Program-made: the position numbers and the translations under genes
Assembly: GCA_019155205.2 (NCBI GenBank)
Contig: JAHNZQ020000227.1
Span: 481,072-545,071, forward strand
Source: Gracilaria vermiculophylla
Lineage: Eukaryota > Rhodophyta > Florideophyceae > Gracilariales > Gracilariaceae
Direction of reading: 5' to 3'
DNA: 64,000 nucleotides
Part shown: one piece after another, positions 46,682 through 59,700 of the stretch
How positions within the stretch are numbered: position 1 is the stretch's first letter
Layout: each line of letters opens with the position of its first letter
Notes under the pieces: generated by a model
The model's input: only the letters and a program-made list of their open reading frames with translations
What the model was told of the DNA's origin: nothing
Databases searched by the model: none

Positions 46682-48952
46682 TATCATCAAATTTAGAAGA
46701 AAAAAAACAATTAGAAACTGTATTATTTTGAACAGAAGCTGTCAATAACACAGAAAACGTACCGATCGAGACTCTTCGCAGTTCTGGAGGGGGGAGAAGA
46801 GCTCTTTGAAAGGAATTCAATGTACGCTACATGTTATATACAGAATCTGCCTCGTCAAGTTTCCTGCCAGAGCCAATTGGAAAGCAAACAGATTCTGCGG
46901 CTACTGTATATGAAACAAAGATTTCGAGCAGATCGTGCTCTTCAGTTGCAAGCAAAATAATTTTGTAGCGATGCTGGACTTACATCCATATGTATACGAT
47001 TGACGTCAATCTAAAACTGGACATGACATTTGCCGTTTTAGACAGAGAACTGTGTTTCAGAATATAGATCTCCTGCTGCTTTGCTATCAGGACTGATATC
47101 CCTGAAGTATTCAAAACAGAATGAAAAACGATATTCACAGTCTTCATTAAATTACACTGTTGAAGCTTATACTTAAATTAGTGTAGAGAGAATTCTTTTC
47201 CAATACTTAAAGAAGATATCATCGCTGAATCAGTTTCAGCGTTTGGGATCACTCCAGCCCTTCTACATAACGTTGTGACACAGCAGGGCACGGGACGCAA
47301 GACCTATATGGATTTCAAGCCATTACGTAAACAAGAGACATTGAACCGCCTTGCTCGTTATTGAATTCATACGAGAGTCTCTCATGGCCCTTTGACCACC
47401 AAACCCCAATATTCTGCCGGGACATAGTGGTTTTTCTTCACTTGAGATTCTATTCTGTCAATTAATCGAGGGATTGCTCGAAAAAGCCCCGAAGAGCGGT
47501 AAAGTATCGTAAGAAATGCATGATCACTCGTGCAGAATCGCTAGTTTTGCCTTGCGATACACAGACTCCTCCCACATACGTTCTTAGAACGGGAAACGTT
47601 CTATCTCATAAACTGTTCAAAAATCATAGGCAGTGCGTCTCGCAATCAAAATGTAGAGTTCTGCGTAGAATACGAATACAACATTGCTTTTCGACTTCTT
47701 TTTGTAGAATATTCGTTTCAAAATGGTAATGTGTCTCCATATATATTCAGTCATGTGTGAACAAGAAGGCTTTATATTCAGTTTGTACAGCAAAATCTCT
47801 AATGCAAAATGTTAGCATGCGTGACAAACCTTTTTTTCTAAATTGCTATAAAAATTCTCCTAGTTGTTTGAAAAAAGTTTTGACATCGAAAACGGCCCAT
47901 ACGTGTTCAAAATGGCCACACATCGTATATTGTCAACACTTAAAAGTATACTATTTGTAATCAGTATGATGCGCAAACAACACAATTGCCTTAGGAACTG
48001 GTACAGAGCATAAGGTATTTGCCAATCTTTACGTAGCAAAATAATTCGCATATATTTTTCCAGTTATTCCAAAACAATGACGTCTTTGTTATCACATATA
48101 CCATAAAGAAGATACTTTTATAACGTAGTAAGGTTTGCTTCCCAAAAATTTTACTTTTTCTATATTGTTCACCGCATATTGCTTCTACTACGTATAAAGA
48201 CAATCGCACATAGGTCATTTATTCCTTTACTCTGCAGGACCTTTGTAGTTTTATGATTTAGTTGTTACTATTCTTTTTAATTGGGTTTGCTACACTTCAA
48301 ACGTGCACAAATATTCATGAAGAAGATATTATATGCACACGAGCAACTCAGTGCAACATTTACTCTTGACTAAGAATGCTTAAATGAGAGAAAAAAGAAT
48401 TGTAATCGTAATAGACCGCAAAAGAATTCAGCAACCTCTCAAATTTACGCGTGTGAAGAGCGTCTGCCTGTCGTTTTGAAACGGCTTGTCGCGCCTGAAA
48501 ACCATGATTTTTTCAACCTGTCCTCCGTACCATGCCTTTGAGTCGCGTTTATCGGATGCCTATCATTCTCAAACCAATTGTAATACTTTTTGATTCAAGC
48601 GCCAGCTTGGCACGCTTCCTGTATTGCGATAGATTAAGCACTCAAAACGGCTATTAGAAAACCTTGTAAAATAATAAAAATATGTTTCGAGTTGCATGCG
48701 TTGACGGCAGGACTTTGAGATGGATTTTGCGTTCATGTCTGCAAGATGCTTGTACCGCTCGAGACCGTGATACCCTCTCAATCAGCATCATCCCAAGCTC
48801 TACAAGGCTCCGCTTATTCCAGAAGAAACAGAGCAAAAGTTACTCTTGAATGCAAAGATCGAGACAGTCGCTGCGGAAAGAAAGAGAGTATCTCTTATTC
48901 GTGAGCCTCAGAATTTGGTCTACCGTATTCGCTTTCAACAAAACGCGTCAAC

Positions 48953-51007
48953 ATGAGTGTCAGTGCAGAGAATGAGATGCAGATAATGCCAATCGGGGCA
49001 GGAAATGAAGTCGGGAGGTCTTGCTGCATTCTGAAGTTCATGGGCAAAACAGTTATGTTTGACTGTGGAGTTCACCCTGCATATTCTGGGGAATCCTCTC
49101 TTCCATTCTTTGATTCCATTGAGCCAGAAGAAATTGACCTTGTTCTCATTACTCACTATCATCTTGACCACGCCGCTGGTCTTCCCTTCTTAATGGAACG
49201 AACTAACTTCAATCCAAAGGCAAGGGTTTTCATGACCCAACCGACCAGAGCTATATACAAAGCTCTTCTTTCTGACTTCGTTCGAGTTTCACGGAATGCG
49301 CCTGGAGAGGAATCTTTGTACACTGAAGAAGATGTGGATAAAACCATCTCTCGAATTGAAGTTGTTGACTATCATGCAGAAGTTAATGTCAACGGCATCA
49401 AGTTTAGGCCATTCTATGCTGCACACGTATTGGGGGGAGCAATGTTCTTAGTCGAAATCGCAGGAGTGCGAGTGCTTTACACGGGCGACTATTCAAGAGA
49501 GGAAGATAGGCATCTCAAAGCCGCTGAAATACCCCCATTCCGACCTGACGTTCTCGTAGTAGAATCCACGTACGGCGTGCAAGAACATGAGGGGAGGCGG
49601 CTTCGAGAGCGGAGGTTTACCGATAGAGTTGCACGCGTTGTTCGCCAAGGCGGACGCGTCCTGCTCCCTGTGTTTGCCCTCGGGCGAGCACAAGAGTTGC
49701 TTCTAATACTCGATGAATTCTGGGAGGCCAATCCCGATTTGCAGAATGTGCCCATATACTACGCAAGCGCGATCGCTCAGAGATGTATGCCTGTATACCA
49801 GACGTACATCAACATGATGAACGACAACGTTCGAAGAAGGTTCGAAATAAGCAACCCCTTTGACTTCAAGTACGTAAAGAACGTTAGGGGCATCAATCAT
49901 TTTGAAGATGATGGTCCATGCGTGTTTATGGCGTCTCCAGGAATGTTACAAAATGGTTTATCTCGCGAGTTGTTTGAACGCTGGTGTACTAATAAGCAGA
50001 ACGGGTTAGTGTTAAGCGGTTATTCTGTCGAGGGGACATTGGCCAAGCAAGTCCTAACCGAACCAGAGACAATTCAAAGACTGGATGGAAGGCATGTGAA
50101 GCTGGCCTGCAGTGTCGACTACATCACTTTTGCTGCTCATGCTGATTTTAAAGAGACTAGGATGTTTATTGAGGACACAAAGCCAACTCATTGCATTTTA
50201 GTTCACGGAGAGAAGAACAACATGGCTCGGCTCCGAGGCGCTCTGGAAACTATTCACAATAAGGGAGAAGGCGGCAGAAAACTGGCTCTTTACTCTCCAC
50301 TGAACTGCAGTACAGTTAGGTTGAAGTTCCGCAGTGAGTTAACGGCGCGAGCGATAAATGTTTTGTCTCAAGAAGAGGCTCAGAACGCGGTCAAACCGGG
50401 AACAAGAGTATCTGGGCTCCTCATTCAGCAGGACTTTTCGTATACTCTCGTCAGTCCCTCAGATCTTCCACAGTATACTACTTTAAAACTGACGCACATC
50501 GATCAGCATCAGGTAATACCGCTTTCCAAACCCTTCGTCACACTCGCAACGCAACTTAAGACCGCATTCAGAGATTTGGATTATGATCATGAAAACGAAG
50601 TCATAAGAATGGCAAAGGGCGCAATTGTTTTAGAATTGAAGGAGCGGACATCCGTAAGGATGTCATGGGCTAGTGGCTACGCATCTGATATGCTTACTGA
50701 AGCGGTTGCAGCTTTGACTTTATCAAAATCCCCACACGACGGTGATGCGCCTGTAAGTGAAGTGCTCAGGATAGGACGGAAGCTTCTCATGGCAAGATTT
50801 GGACCTGTTCGTAAGCTTAAGGGATCACCGCATAAGATACGTCTTCTGATTGATCTGACAAAGGTGGACGTCGATATGCTCACCGGAGAAGTAGAATGCA
50901 AAGATGAAAAGACACGGGAAAGAGTAAGAATGGCTTACAAACGTATCCAAGCGGCTATGTTTCCCATTCCAGATATTCTCTGCCAATGTTGCCAACCTGC
51001 TACTTAG
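48953..51007 (+). CDS. CPSF3: mRNA 3'-end endonuclease CPSF73/Ysh1
   Basis: 684 residues from the ATG at 48953. Metallo-beta-lactamase motif 2 is HYHLDH (68-73). GHVLGAAMF-like HVLGGAMF, LLYTGD-like VLYTGDYSREEDRHL and VVESTYG follow, then the beta-CASP block LPVFALGRAQELLLILDEFW, SPGMLQNGLSRELFE and AHADFKET. FVRVS, LYTEEDVDKTI and CMPVYQTYINMMND match CPSF73 rather than INTS11. The enzyme cuts pre-mRNA at the poly(A) site in the cleavage and polyadenylation complex. An extended C-terminal domain (about 470-680) matches the CPSF73 C-terminal region that contacts CPSF100. The GAL-type residue after HLDH is A-A-G here, a mild variation. The stop is 97 bp from the convergent gyrase gene. Confidence 0.95.
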   Translation: MSVSAENEMQIMPIGAGNEVGRSCCILKFMGKTVMFDCGVHPAYSGESSLPFFDSIEPEEIDLVLITHYHLDHAAGLPFLMERTNFNPKARVFMTQPTRAIYKALLSDFVRVSRNAPGEESLYTEEDVDKTISRIEVVDYHAEVNVNGIKFRPFYAAHVLGGAMFLVEIAGVRVLYTGDYSREEDRHLKAAEIPPFRPDVLVVESTYGVQEHEGRRLRERRFTDRVARVVRQGGRVLLPVFALGRAQELLLILDEFWEANPDLQNVPIYYASAIAQRCMPVYQTYINMMNDNVRRRFEISNPFDFKYVKNVRGINHFEDDGPCVFMASPGMLQNGLSRELFERWCTNKQNGLVLSGYSVEGTLAKQVLTEPETIQRLDGRHVKLACSVDYITFAAHADFKETRMFIEDTKPTHCILVHGEKNNMARLRGALETIHNKGEGGRKLALYSPLNCSTVRLKFRSELTARAINVLSQEEAQNAVKPGTRVSGLLIQQDFSYTLVSPSDLPQYTTLKLTHIDQHQVIPLSKPFVTLATQLKTAFRDLDYDHENEVIRMAKGAIVLELKERTSVRMSWASGYASDMLTEAVAALTLSKSPHDGDAPVSEVLRIGRKLLMARFGPVRKLKGSPHKIRLLIDLTKVDVDMLTGEVECKDEKTRERVRMAYKRIQAAMFPIPDILCQCCQPAT

Positions 51008-51104
51008 TTCGTAACTTGGCACGGTGGTACCTTCATTTGGAAAGACCGACTAATGTTTCTTTTTATCCTTTTCGGGCTCAGTTAGAATTTGCAAGCTATG
51101 CTTG

Positions 51105-53817
<2,713 letters not shown>

Positions 53818-55095
53818 ATGCCGGCTTTCGTCCCATTCGCCAATCATAGCCGATTCCTCAGCTCCTCGCGATGGGTCTCACCAAAAAGTAGCACAGGGCC
53901 AATCGGGCTCAGAATAAGCGCATTTTCAACGTCCGCTGTCACGCTGCGCTGTTCGCCGTTCGCAACTGGTTCATCTTTCCGAACCTGGTTCGTACCTCTT
54001 TCCAAGCGCTCATCAGGCTCGTTCCGGCTGGAGCCGAGAAGCACTATCTCTGCCGATGAGGAAAAATCATCAAGCTCTCCAATCCCTGCGATTTCGAAAG
54101 AACAGCACCTCGTCATTCCTGATGTCCAAACGCCCCAAGCACATCTTAATTTCGGTTCTCACCGCATGCGTGTATTTGCCGGGTCATCAAATATACCCTT
54201 GGCGGAAGCTATATCACGTTACGTTGGAAAGCCAGGTCCATCAGCCATGATGCGCAAAACGTTTTCTGACGGTGAAACTTACGTGCGTATCGAGGAGTCT
54301 GTTCGCGGTTGTAACGTATTTCTAATCCAAGGGACGTCTTATCCCACCAACGACAATCTAATTGAGCTTCTTCTCATGATTGATGCATGCAGAAGAGCTT
54401 CAGCCCATCAAATCACTGCTGTCATTCCGTACTATGGCTATGCTCGTGCAGACCGGTTAGTAGATCCGGATCGTCGAAGGAGGGAGGCGTTGACAAGCAA
54501 GCTTGTGGCAAATATGCTTTCTTCCGCTGGTGTCGATAGAATTGTTCTGGTCGATATTCATTCTCCACAAACGTGCGGTTTCTTTGATATCCCTGTTGAT
54601 CACGTTTACGCTTCTAGTGTTCTCGAAAAATACGTACGCGCAAAGGAACTTGATAACGTTGTGATCGTTGCTCCAGATGTAGGTGGGGTGGCAAGGGCTA
54701 GGGCTTTTGCGAAGGGAGTAAACGACTCTCCTCTGGCAATAATAGACAAGAGAAGAGACGGGCATAATGTTGCCAAAGTTCTTAATCTCGTGGGAGACGT
54801 CAAGGATCAGACTGCGATCATTGTTGACGACATGATTGATACTGCTGGTACAATTTGCGAGGCGGCTAAAATGCTTAGAGAGCAAGGGGCACGCCAAGTA
54901 TTAGCCTGTGCTACTCATCCAATACTCTCGGGACCTGCTGTAGAACGATTATCGTCCGGAGTGTTTGAGGAGGTCATTGTGACCAACAGTATTCAAGTCC
55001 CGGAGGAAAAACGGTTTGATCAATTAACTGTGCTGTCGATCGCTGAGCTTTTGGGAGAACAGGTGTGGAGAGTGCACGAGCAAAGTAGTCGCTGA
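53818..55095 (+). CDS. PRPS: ribose-phosphate pyrophosphokinase (PRPP synthetase), plastid-type
   Basis: 425 residues from the ATG at 53818. About 110 N-terminal residues are Ser/Arg/Phe-rich and precede the enzyme core, consistent with a plastid transit peptide. The core starts at about 118 (RVFAGSSNIPLAEAI) and has SDGETYVRIEESVRG, PYYGYARADR (ATP site; ARADR as in plastid forms rather than ARQDR), VDIHSPQTCGFFDIPVDH and VAPDVGGVARARAFA. The PRPP loop is VVDDMIDTAGT-like (IIVDDMIDTAGT, 335-345). It makes PRPP from ribose 5-phosphate and ATP for nucleotide, histidine and tryptophan synthesis. After ARADR the flexible-loop segment reads LVDPDRRRREALTSK, differing from the usual KTQGRE sequence. 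Divergent from gyrase B. Confidence 0.95.
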   Translation: MPAFVPFANHSRFLSSSRWVSPKSSTGPIGLRISAFSTSAVTLRCSPFATGSSFRTWFVPLSKRSSGSFRLEPRSTISADEEKSSSSPIPAISKEQHLVIPDVQTPQAHLNFGSHRMRVFAGSSNIPLAEAISRYVGKPGPSAMMRKTFSDGETYVRIEESVRGCNVFLIQGTSYPTNDNLIELLLMIDACRRASAHQITAVIPYYGYARADRLVDPDRRRREALTSKLVANMLSSAGVDRIVLVDIHSPQTCGFFDIPVDHVYASSVLEKYVRAKELDNVVIVAPDVGGVARARAFAKGVNDSPLAIIDKRRDGHNVAKVLNLVGDVKDQTAIIVDDMIDTAGTICEAAKMLREQGARQVLACATHPILSGPAVERLSSGVFEEVIVTNSIQVPEEKRFDQLTVLSIAELLGEQVWRVHEQSSR

Positions 55096-55477
55096 TCTGG
55101 AACAAATAAGTTCCTGACCGTGGAAGAGGTTGACGATTTCAATGCATAATCACATCTGAAGAACATCGTTCCTCTGTGTTGGTTTACCAACATTAAAGAA
55201 CGCCGGGATGAAACAGCTAGAGTAATCCAGCTCGCAGATCATTCTGGTTACAGGGGAGAACGTGGAAAATTGATGAGCATATCGCAGCCGTTGCTGTTCC
55301 GCTCAATGATGACGTGGGCTTGAGATCGATTAATTTCACTAAGTGCGGCCAACATGATGCTTCTCTAGTCTATTGCGGAACGATACGGCCAAACTCAAGA
55401 AGGATGAGTGACAATGAAGCACAACGCAGAAGAAAGGCAAGAACGTGTCTGTTATGATGAAAAACCCGTGGATACCT
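55096..55477. other. convergent intergenic region
   Basis: 382 bp between PRPP synthetase and glutaredoxin stop codons; nothing beyond presumed 3' UTRs. Confidence 0.4.
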
Positions 55478-55924
55478 TTACGATGGAGGTTGTTCTCCCA
55501 TGACAGCGCCCGATTTGGTAAACATCTCCTGCAACTCACCTTTTCTAGCCATATCTTCGATAATGTCTGAGCCCCCGACAAATTCGCCACCCACGTACAG
55601 TTGCGGGATTGTGGGCCACGAGCTAAACTTCTTTATGGCGTTGCGCAGTTCCTCATCCGCTAAAACATTGTGAGCTTTGTACTCGACGCCGATGGCATTC
55701 AAGATTTGCACCGCTTTGAAAGAGAAACCGCACTGCGGATAGGATGGGAGCCCTTTCATGTACAGAACAACCCTTGATTCGTCCAGTTGGTCTTTAATGC
55801 GGTCCATAACATTTACGGCGGGCTTTTTCTTCATGACTCGGGCAAAGTCCGTGTGTGAATCCGTCTTCTGACAAAAATTACGGCGAAAGACAGGCAGTGT
55901 GTTGAAGAATCTGCGCGATGCCAT
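55478..55924 (-). CDS. GRX5: mitochondrial monothiol glutaredoxin, Grx5 type
   Basis: 148 residues from the ATG at 55924. The N-terminus MASRRFFNTLPVFRRNFCQK is Arg-rich and amphipathic, a typical mitochondrial presequence. The single glutaredoxin domain has VVLYMKGLP, the monothiol centre PQCGFS (CGFS at 65-68), SSWPTIPQLYVGGEFVGGSDI with the cis-Pro and glutathione-binding TIP and GGSD, and MARKGEL. CGFS glutaredoxins carry a labile 2Fe-2S cluster bridged with glutathione and pass clusters to later steps of iron-sulfur assembly. The gene is short and intronless, convergent with PRPP synthetase. Confidence 0.95.
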   Translation of the reverse strand: MASRRFFNTLPVFRRNFCQKTDSHTDFARVMKKKPAVNVMDRIKDQLDESRVVLYMKGLPSYPQCGFSFKAVQILNAIGVEYKAHNVLADEELRNAIKKFSSWPTIPQLYVGGEFVGGSDIIEDMARKGELQEMFTKSGAVMGEQPPS

Positions 55925-56753
55925 CTTGAACGTGAGTTGATGCGGACGTGAAATACAGGAACGCACTTGGATGATGAGAGCTTGTACAATACAGTGCTAT
56001 GAAACTGAGGAGATTTGCAGGACAGCGCACTTTGATGACACTGGGTTGTGATCAAATGCAGAATACGTTGGGTCAAAGGAGAAGGCAGAGTGAGGCAGAT
56101 GGAAGTTTTCCGGATGATGCGTTCACTAAAGATCCTAGCTAGCTTCACCACACTCGTTGAGTACACACCTTACGATCGGTCTAATCGAGATGGCAGGACA
56201 CAAACTGTGTCTACCTGAATGTTTTGCAAAATGGGTACCAAACTTGAGATCGTTTGGGTGGGCTGTGGCGAGCGTTTTCGAAACAATTCCCCGTGTTTTG
56301 ACGTGCTTTGGATCATGCCGGTCTCTTGTTAGTGCTGTCGAGTAGCCTTCACCCTCCAGGAGTCCGAAACTGCTTGCAGGTGTCCTTCACCTGGGACAGG
56401 CAGGAATTCGTCAGACCAAAAGGCATCAAACAAATTGCAAAAATTTTATAGCTCGGCAGGTGGCATCAAGCAACAAAAACCTGCAAACCATCTGGATCAT
56501 GATGCACACCGAGAAAAACCTGTATACGCCTTCAGAGCTGAGGTTGCGCTTGTTCATTCGCTTGAAGCTCTATTGTTGTCCTCGTCGTTGATGAGCTCCG
56601 AGCAACTTTTCATATTCCATCCCGTGGCCATAGTTTTTATAAAGCTGAATCAACCCTCTTCATCCTTATTGTTTTTCGACGCCATATGAAGCTCTTCAAT
56701 GACTGCATCTATGCATTGGAATGAGCTTTCCTTGAAGATATGACATATTGACC
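55925..56753. other. divergent intergenic region, nothing recognised
   Basis: 829 bp between glutaredoxin and the coilin-like gene. Only short frames; no RNA gene or repeat recognised. Confidence 0.4.
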
Positions 56754-59700
56754 ATGTCTTCTCGTCCTAGCTCTACAAACTCGGTTGCTGATGGCCGTCT
56801 ACCTCCACCCCCGAAGCGTGTCAAGGTGAGGACTCATCGCCATCCAGACACATGGCTCGTCATTCCCTCCTTTACCAATACCGTCGCGCAGCTTCTGTGC
56901 TACGTGCAGACCCGACTCTCGCTTTCCACAGAGGTAGAGTACGATCTCTATCTAGATGGCAGTTTGATTCTTTTGGAAGAGAAAATGGATGTCGTGAGAG
57001 ATGGTGACCGTCTGCATGTATATCCTTCCGGTCAAACGCCCACCCCGCAGGACAGTCATGGCACCAATCCATCATCCACACCCATTCCCGTATCTAACGC
57101 GCTTGCTATGCATCCTCCTTGGCCGCCAGCGCAGCGACTTTCGTCTTCGGCTCAAGCGCCGGGTGACCCTTCTGATGGTACAGCACAACCTTTCAGCGCC
57201 ACAGCAAACAACGTGCCACCTTTAAGCTCATCACTGTTAGCATCCCGACGCGTGCGGTCTGCAGAAGGCAGGCGACGAAGAAACGCTAGAAATAGAAGGA
57301 GGGAGAAGAGAAGGCGTATAGAGGCTCGAGAAGCAAAGGCTTTAGGTTGTGCATCGAATTCAGCAAACTGCGACTCTACAGGTTCTGATCACCCGGTTTC
57401 CGTCAAAACTTTGAAGCGTCCAGAACCGCAACCACAGGATATTGGCGAGACTCTGTATACCAGTCCAAGTGAAATGAAGAATCGCCCGCCTCGTCCGGAT
57501 GCTATCGTGGCAAACCCTTTGCACATGGATGAAACTGTACACGACGTTATTGAAGGGGCATGTATACCGATTAATCAGTCACCTATGCTGCGAGTACGAA
57601 ACAAGACAGAAATGGACAACTGCCCAAAGGTCATCTCTGGGTATGATGGTTCCCAGAGTGAAGCAGAAAGATGCGAATCGCAGGATATCATTGAGATTGA
57701 AGTGAGCAAAGATGCTAGAGGAAGTTCAGGCGCTCTGCACAAAATTTCTCATAATGATGGTTCTCAGAATGAAACAGAGAGATTTGTCTCGCCGGACATC
57801 ACAGACATCGAAGTGAATAAGAAGGTAAGAGAAAGTTTAGACGCTCGGCACATTAAAGCGTCAAGCGCGTCGCTTAGAAGACTGGAACAAATGCCCAAAG
57901 CTTCTCTGCTCATGAAGAGCCCCACGGACAGGAATAGCACCTGTGAAGGATCAACCGAGCTCAACCACTGTGAAAGGTCCTTTTCAAGAGAAGGTTTCCC
58001 GCAAGATAGGTCCAGAACTTCCATGGACCTTTCTACAAACGACAAGAATGCAAGAAGCTCTGCGGGGTTAGCAGTCATAGAAGATGTGTTAGAGATGGTC
58101 ATGAATCCATCAAGAAACCAGCATAATAAGCTTGCCGCATATGGAAGAAAGTCTAATGCTTCATTTGCGTATGACGATGTTGCATCCAGGGCGGATTCTG
58201 GAATGAAGACAAGTACGCATGGAGTGAAAAGTTCAAGCATTTTTAATGGTTTGTCAATGAAGGGCCGTTCTTCAAGCATCAGCGCTCCGCAACTCTCCTC
58301 GAGTCTTTCCTTGTCTATCGCCCCATCCGAATATGAAAATGCGGGAGAAATTAATCCTGTTGTGACTGAAAAACAAAATATCCATGCGGACCTCAGTGCT
58401 GAAATTGAAGATATATTGGAAGTTCTAGACAAGGGCAACCTGAGAAACACGTCTCCAACGGCGGTTGCAAGCTCTATATTAGATGAAAAGAAGCACGATA
58501 AGATTACCAGCACAATGAAGGATGCTCGAGCCCCTGAAATTCAAGTTCAGAGTGAAAAAACGAACGACATTGCGCCACCTTTGAAGGCAGTGACAAATAT
58601 TAGACTCGCACCTTCTGATGCTACTGAACGAATGCCAAGTTTAAAACTGAAATTGAGTCACAAGAAGTTGAACTGCCCGTTAAGTGAAAACGATATTTCT
58701 GCTGAGGAAGACCGTAAGGATTTGAAGCGGATGAGAATTTCCTCAGAATCTCTGCGGAAGGAAAGTCCAAACATCGTCAACACGAGGAAAGCGTTGGACA
58801 TTGAATCTGATCAGGGGGCACACTCACACGGATTTGTTGAAACTAATCATTACTCACCTCAAGGCATCAGGAAGATTGGCTCATCAATTGCAAAAAAGCG
58901 AAGGCTCGACAACAAATATACCTTCTCCGGCGAGGAGACTATATCTGGTCCAGCTTGGTCGTTAACAGGGATCTGCAAGGCTCACGAACAATACCCGAAA
59001 GAACGAAAAGAGATGCAGGCACAACAAAGTATTGCGCAAGCCTTGCATACCGCGAATGGCAATGAGAACAAATCGTTATTCCTCGATGAAGTACTTGATC
59101 TAGAGAAGAGTTTGTATATTCCGCTTCCACAGATTAACGAGTCTCACGACACACTTGGTGGAAAGACCAATCCCCAAACCAGCAAGGAAAGAGAAATTAT
59201 GGAAGATAAAGGTGTTATTAGGTACGGAAGAGAACCAGATGCTGTCGAAGCAAAAGCCGATGATAACGAAAGTCCGAAAGAAGGAGCATCTCTAGCCAAA
59301 ATTCACAGAGAAGTTACAAATTCTATAGATGCCGTATCGCAAGATAGTAACGACTTGGTTAGAGTCAAAAGAAATGCTGTTAGTGAGCTGTTAAAAGGAT
59401 CAATTGTGGAAACTACTGCATTGTGCGAAGCAGACAATAAGAAAACGTGCATCGCTGGGTCTGCGAGTACAAAGAAGAAGGGAATTAATGTGGCGGAAGA
59501 AGATCGCGAAAGTACTAAGAAGAAGAGGAGGCAAGGAGCGTTGTCTGTGTCAGCTGCTCTTCGCTTTGTTAGAGAGCAGAACATGCTTCAAGACAGCCTC
59601 ATCGGAAAGAAAAAGTCGTCGGAATCAGAAGTTGGCTTGCCGGAGTCTTTTTGTTTGAGTCCCAAGCCCAAGAAACGCAAGAAGAACAAGAAAAAGAAGA

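Larger units (their letters stand above)
43914..48952. other. A+T-rich gene desert
   Basis: 5.0 kb without a credible gene, visibly richer in A and T than the rest. Open frames are short (at most 104 codons), Phe/Leu/Ile-rich and lack homology. It contains the inverted-repeat element at 45397-46681, a possible second decayed copy of its end motif near 47615, and a 14-bp palindrome GATTGACGTCAATC at 46998-47011. No tRNA, rRNA or snRNA recognised. Confidence 0.7.

Noticed and set aside
48953..51007. INTS11 instead of CPSF73
   Set aside because: FVRVS, LYTEEDVD, CMPVYQTYINMMND and the C-terminal domain follow CPSF73.
57764..58513. 249-codon minus-strand open frame inside the coilin-like gene
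   Set aside because: Antisense shadow in a low-complexity coding region; no domain recognisable.
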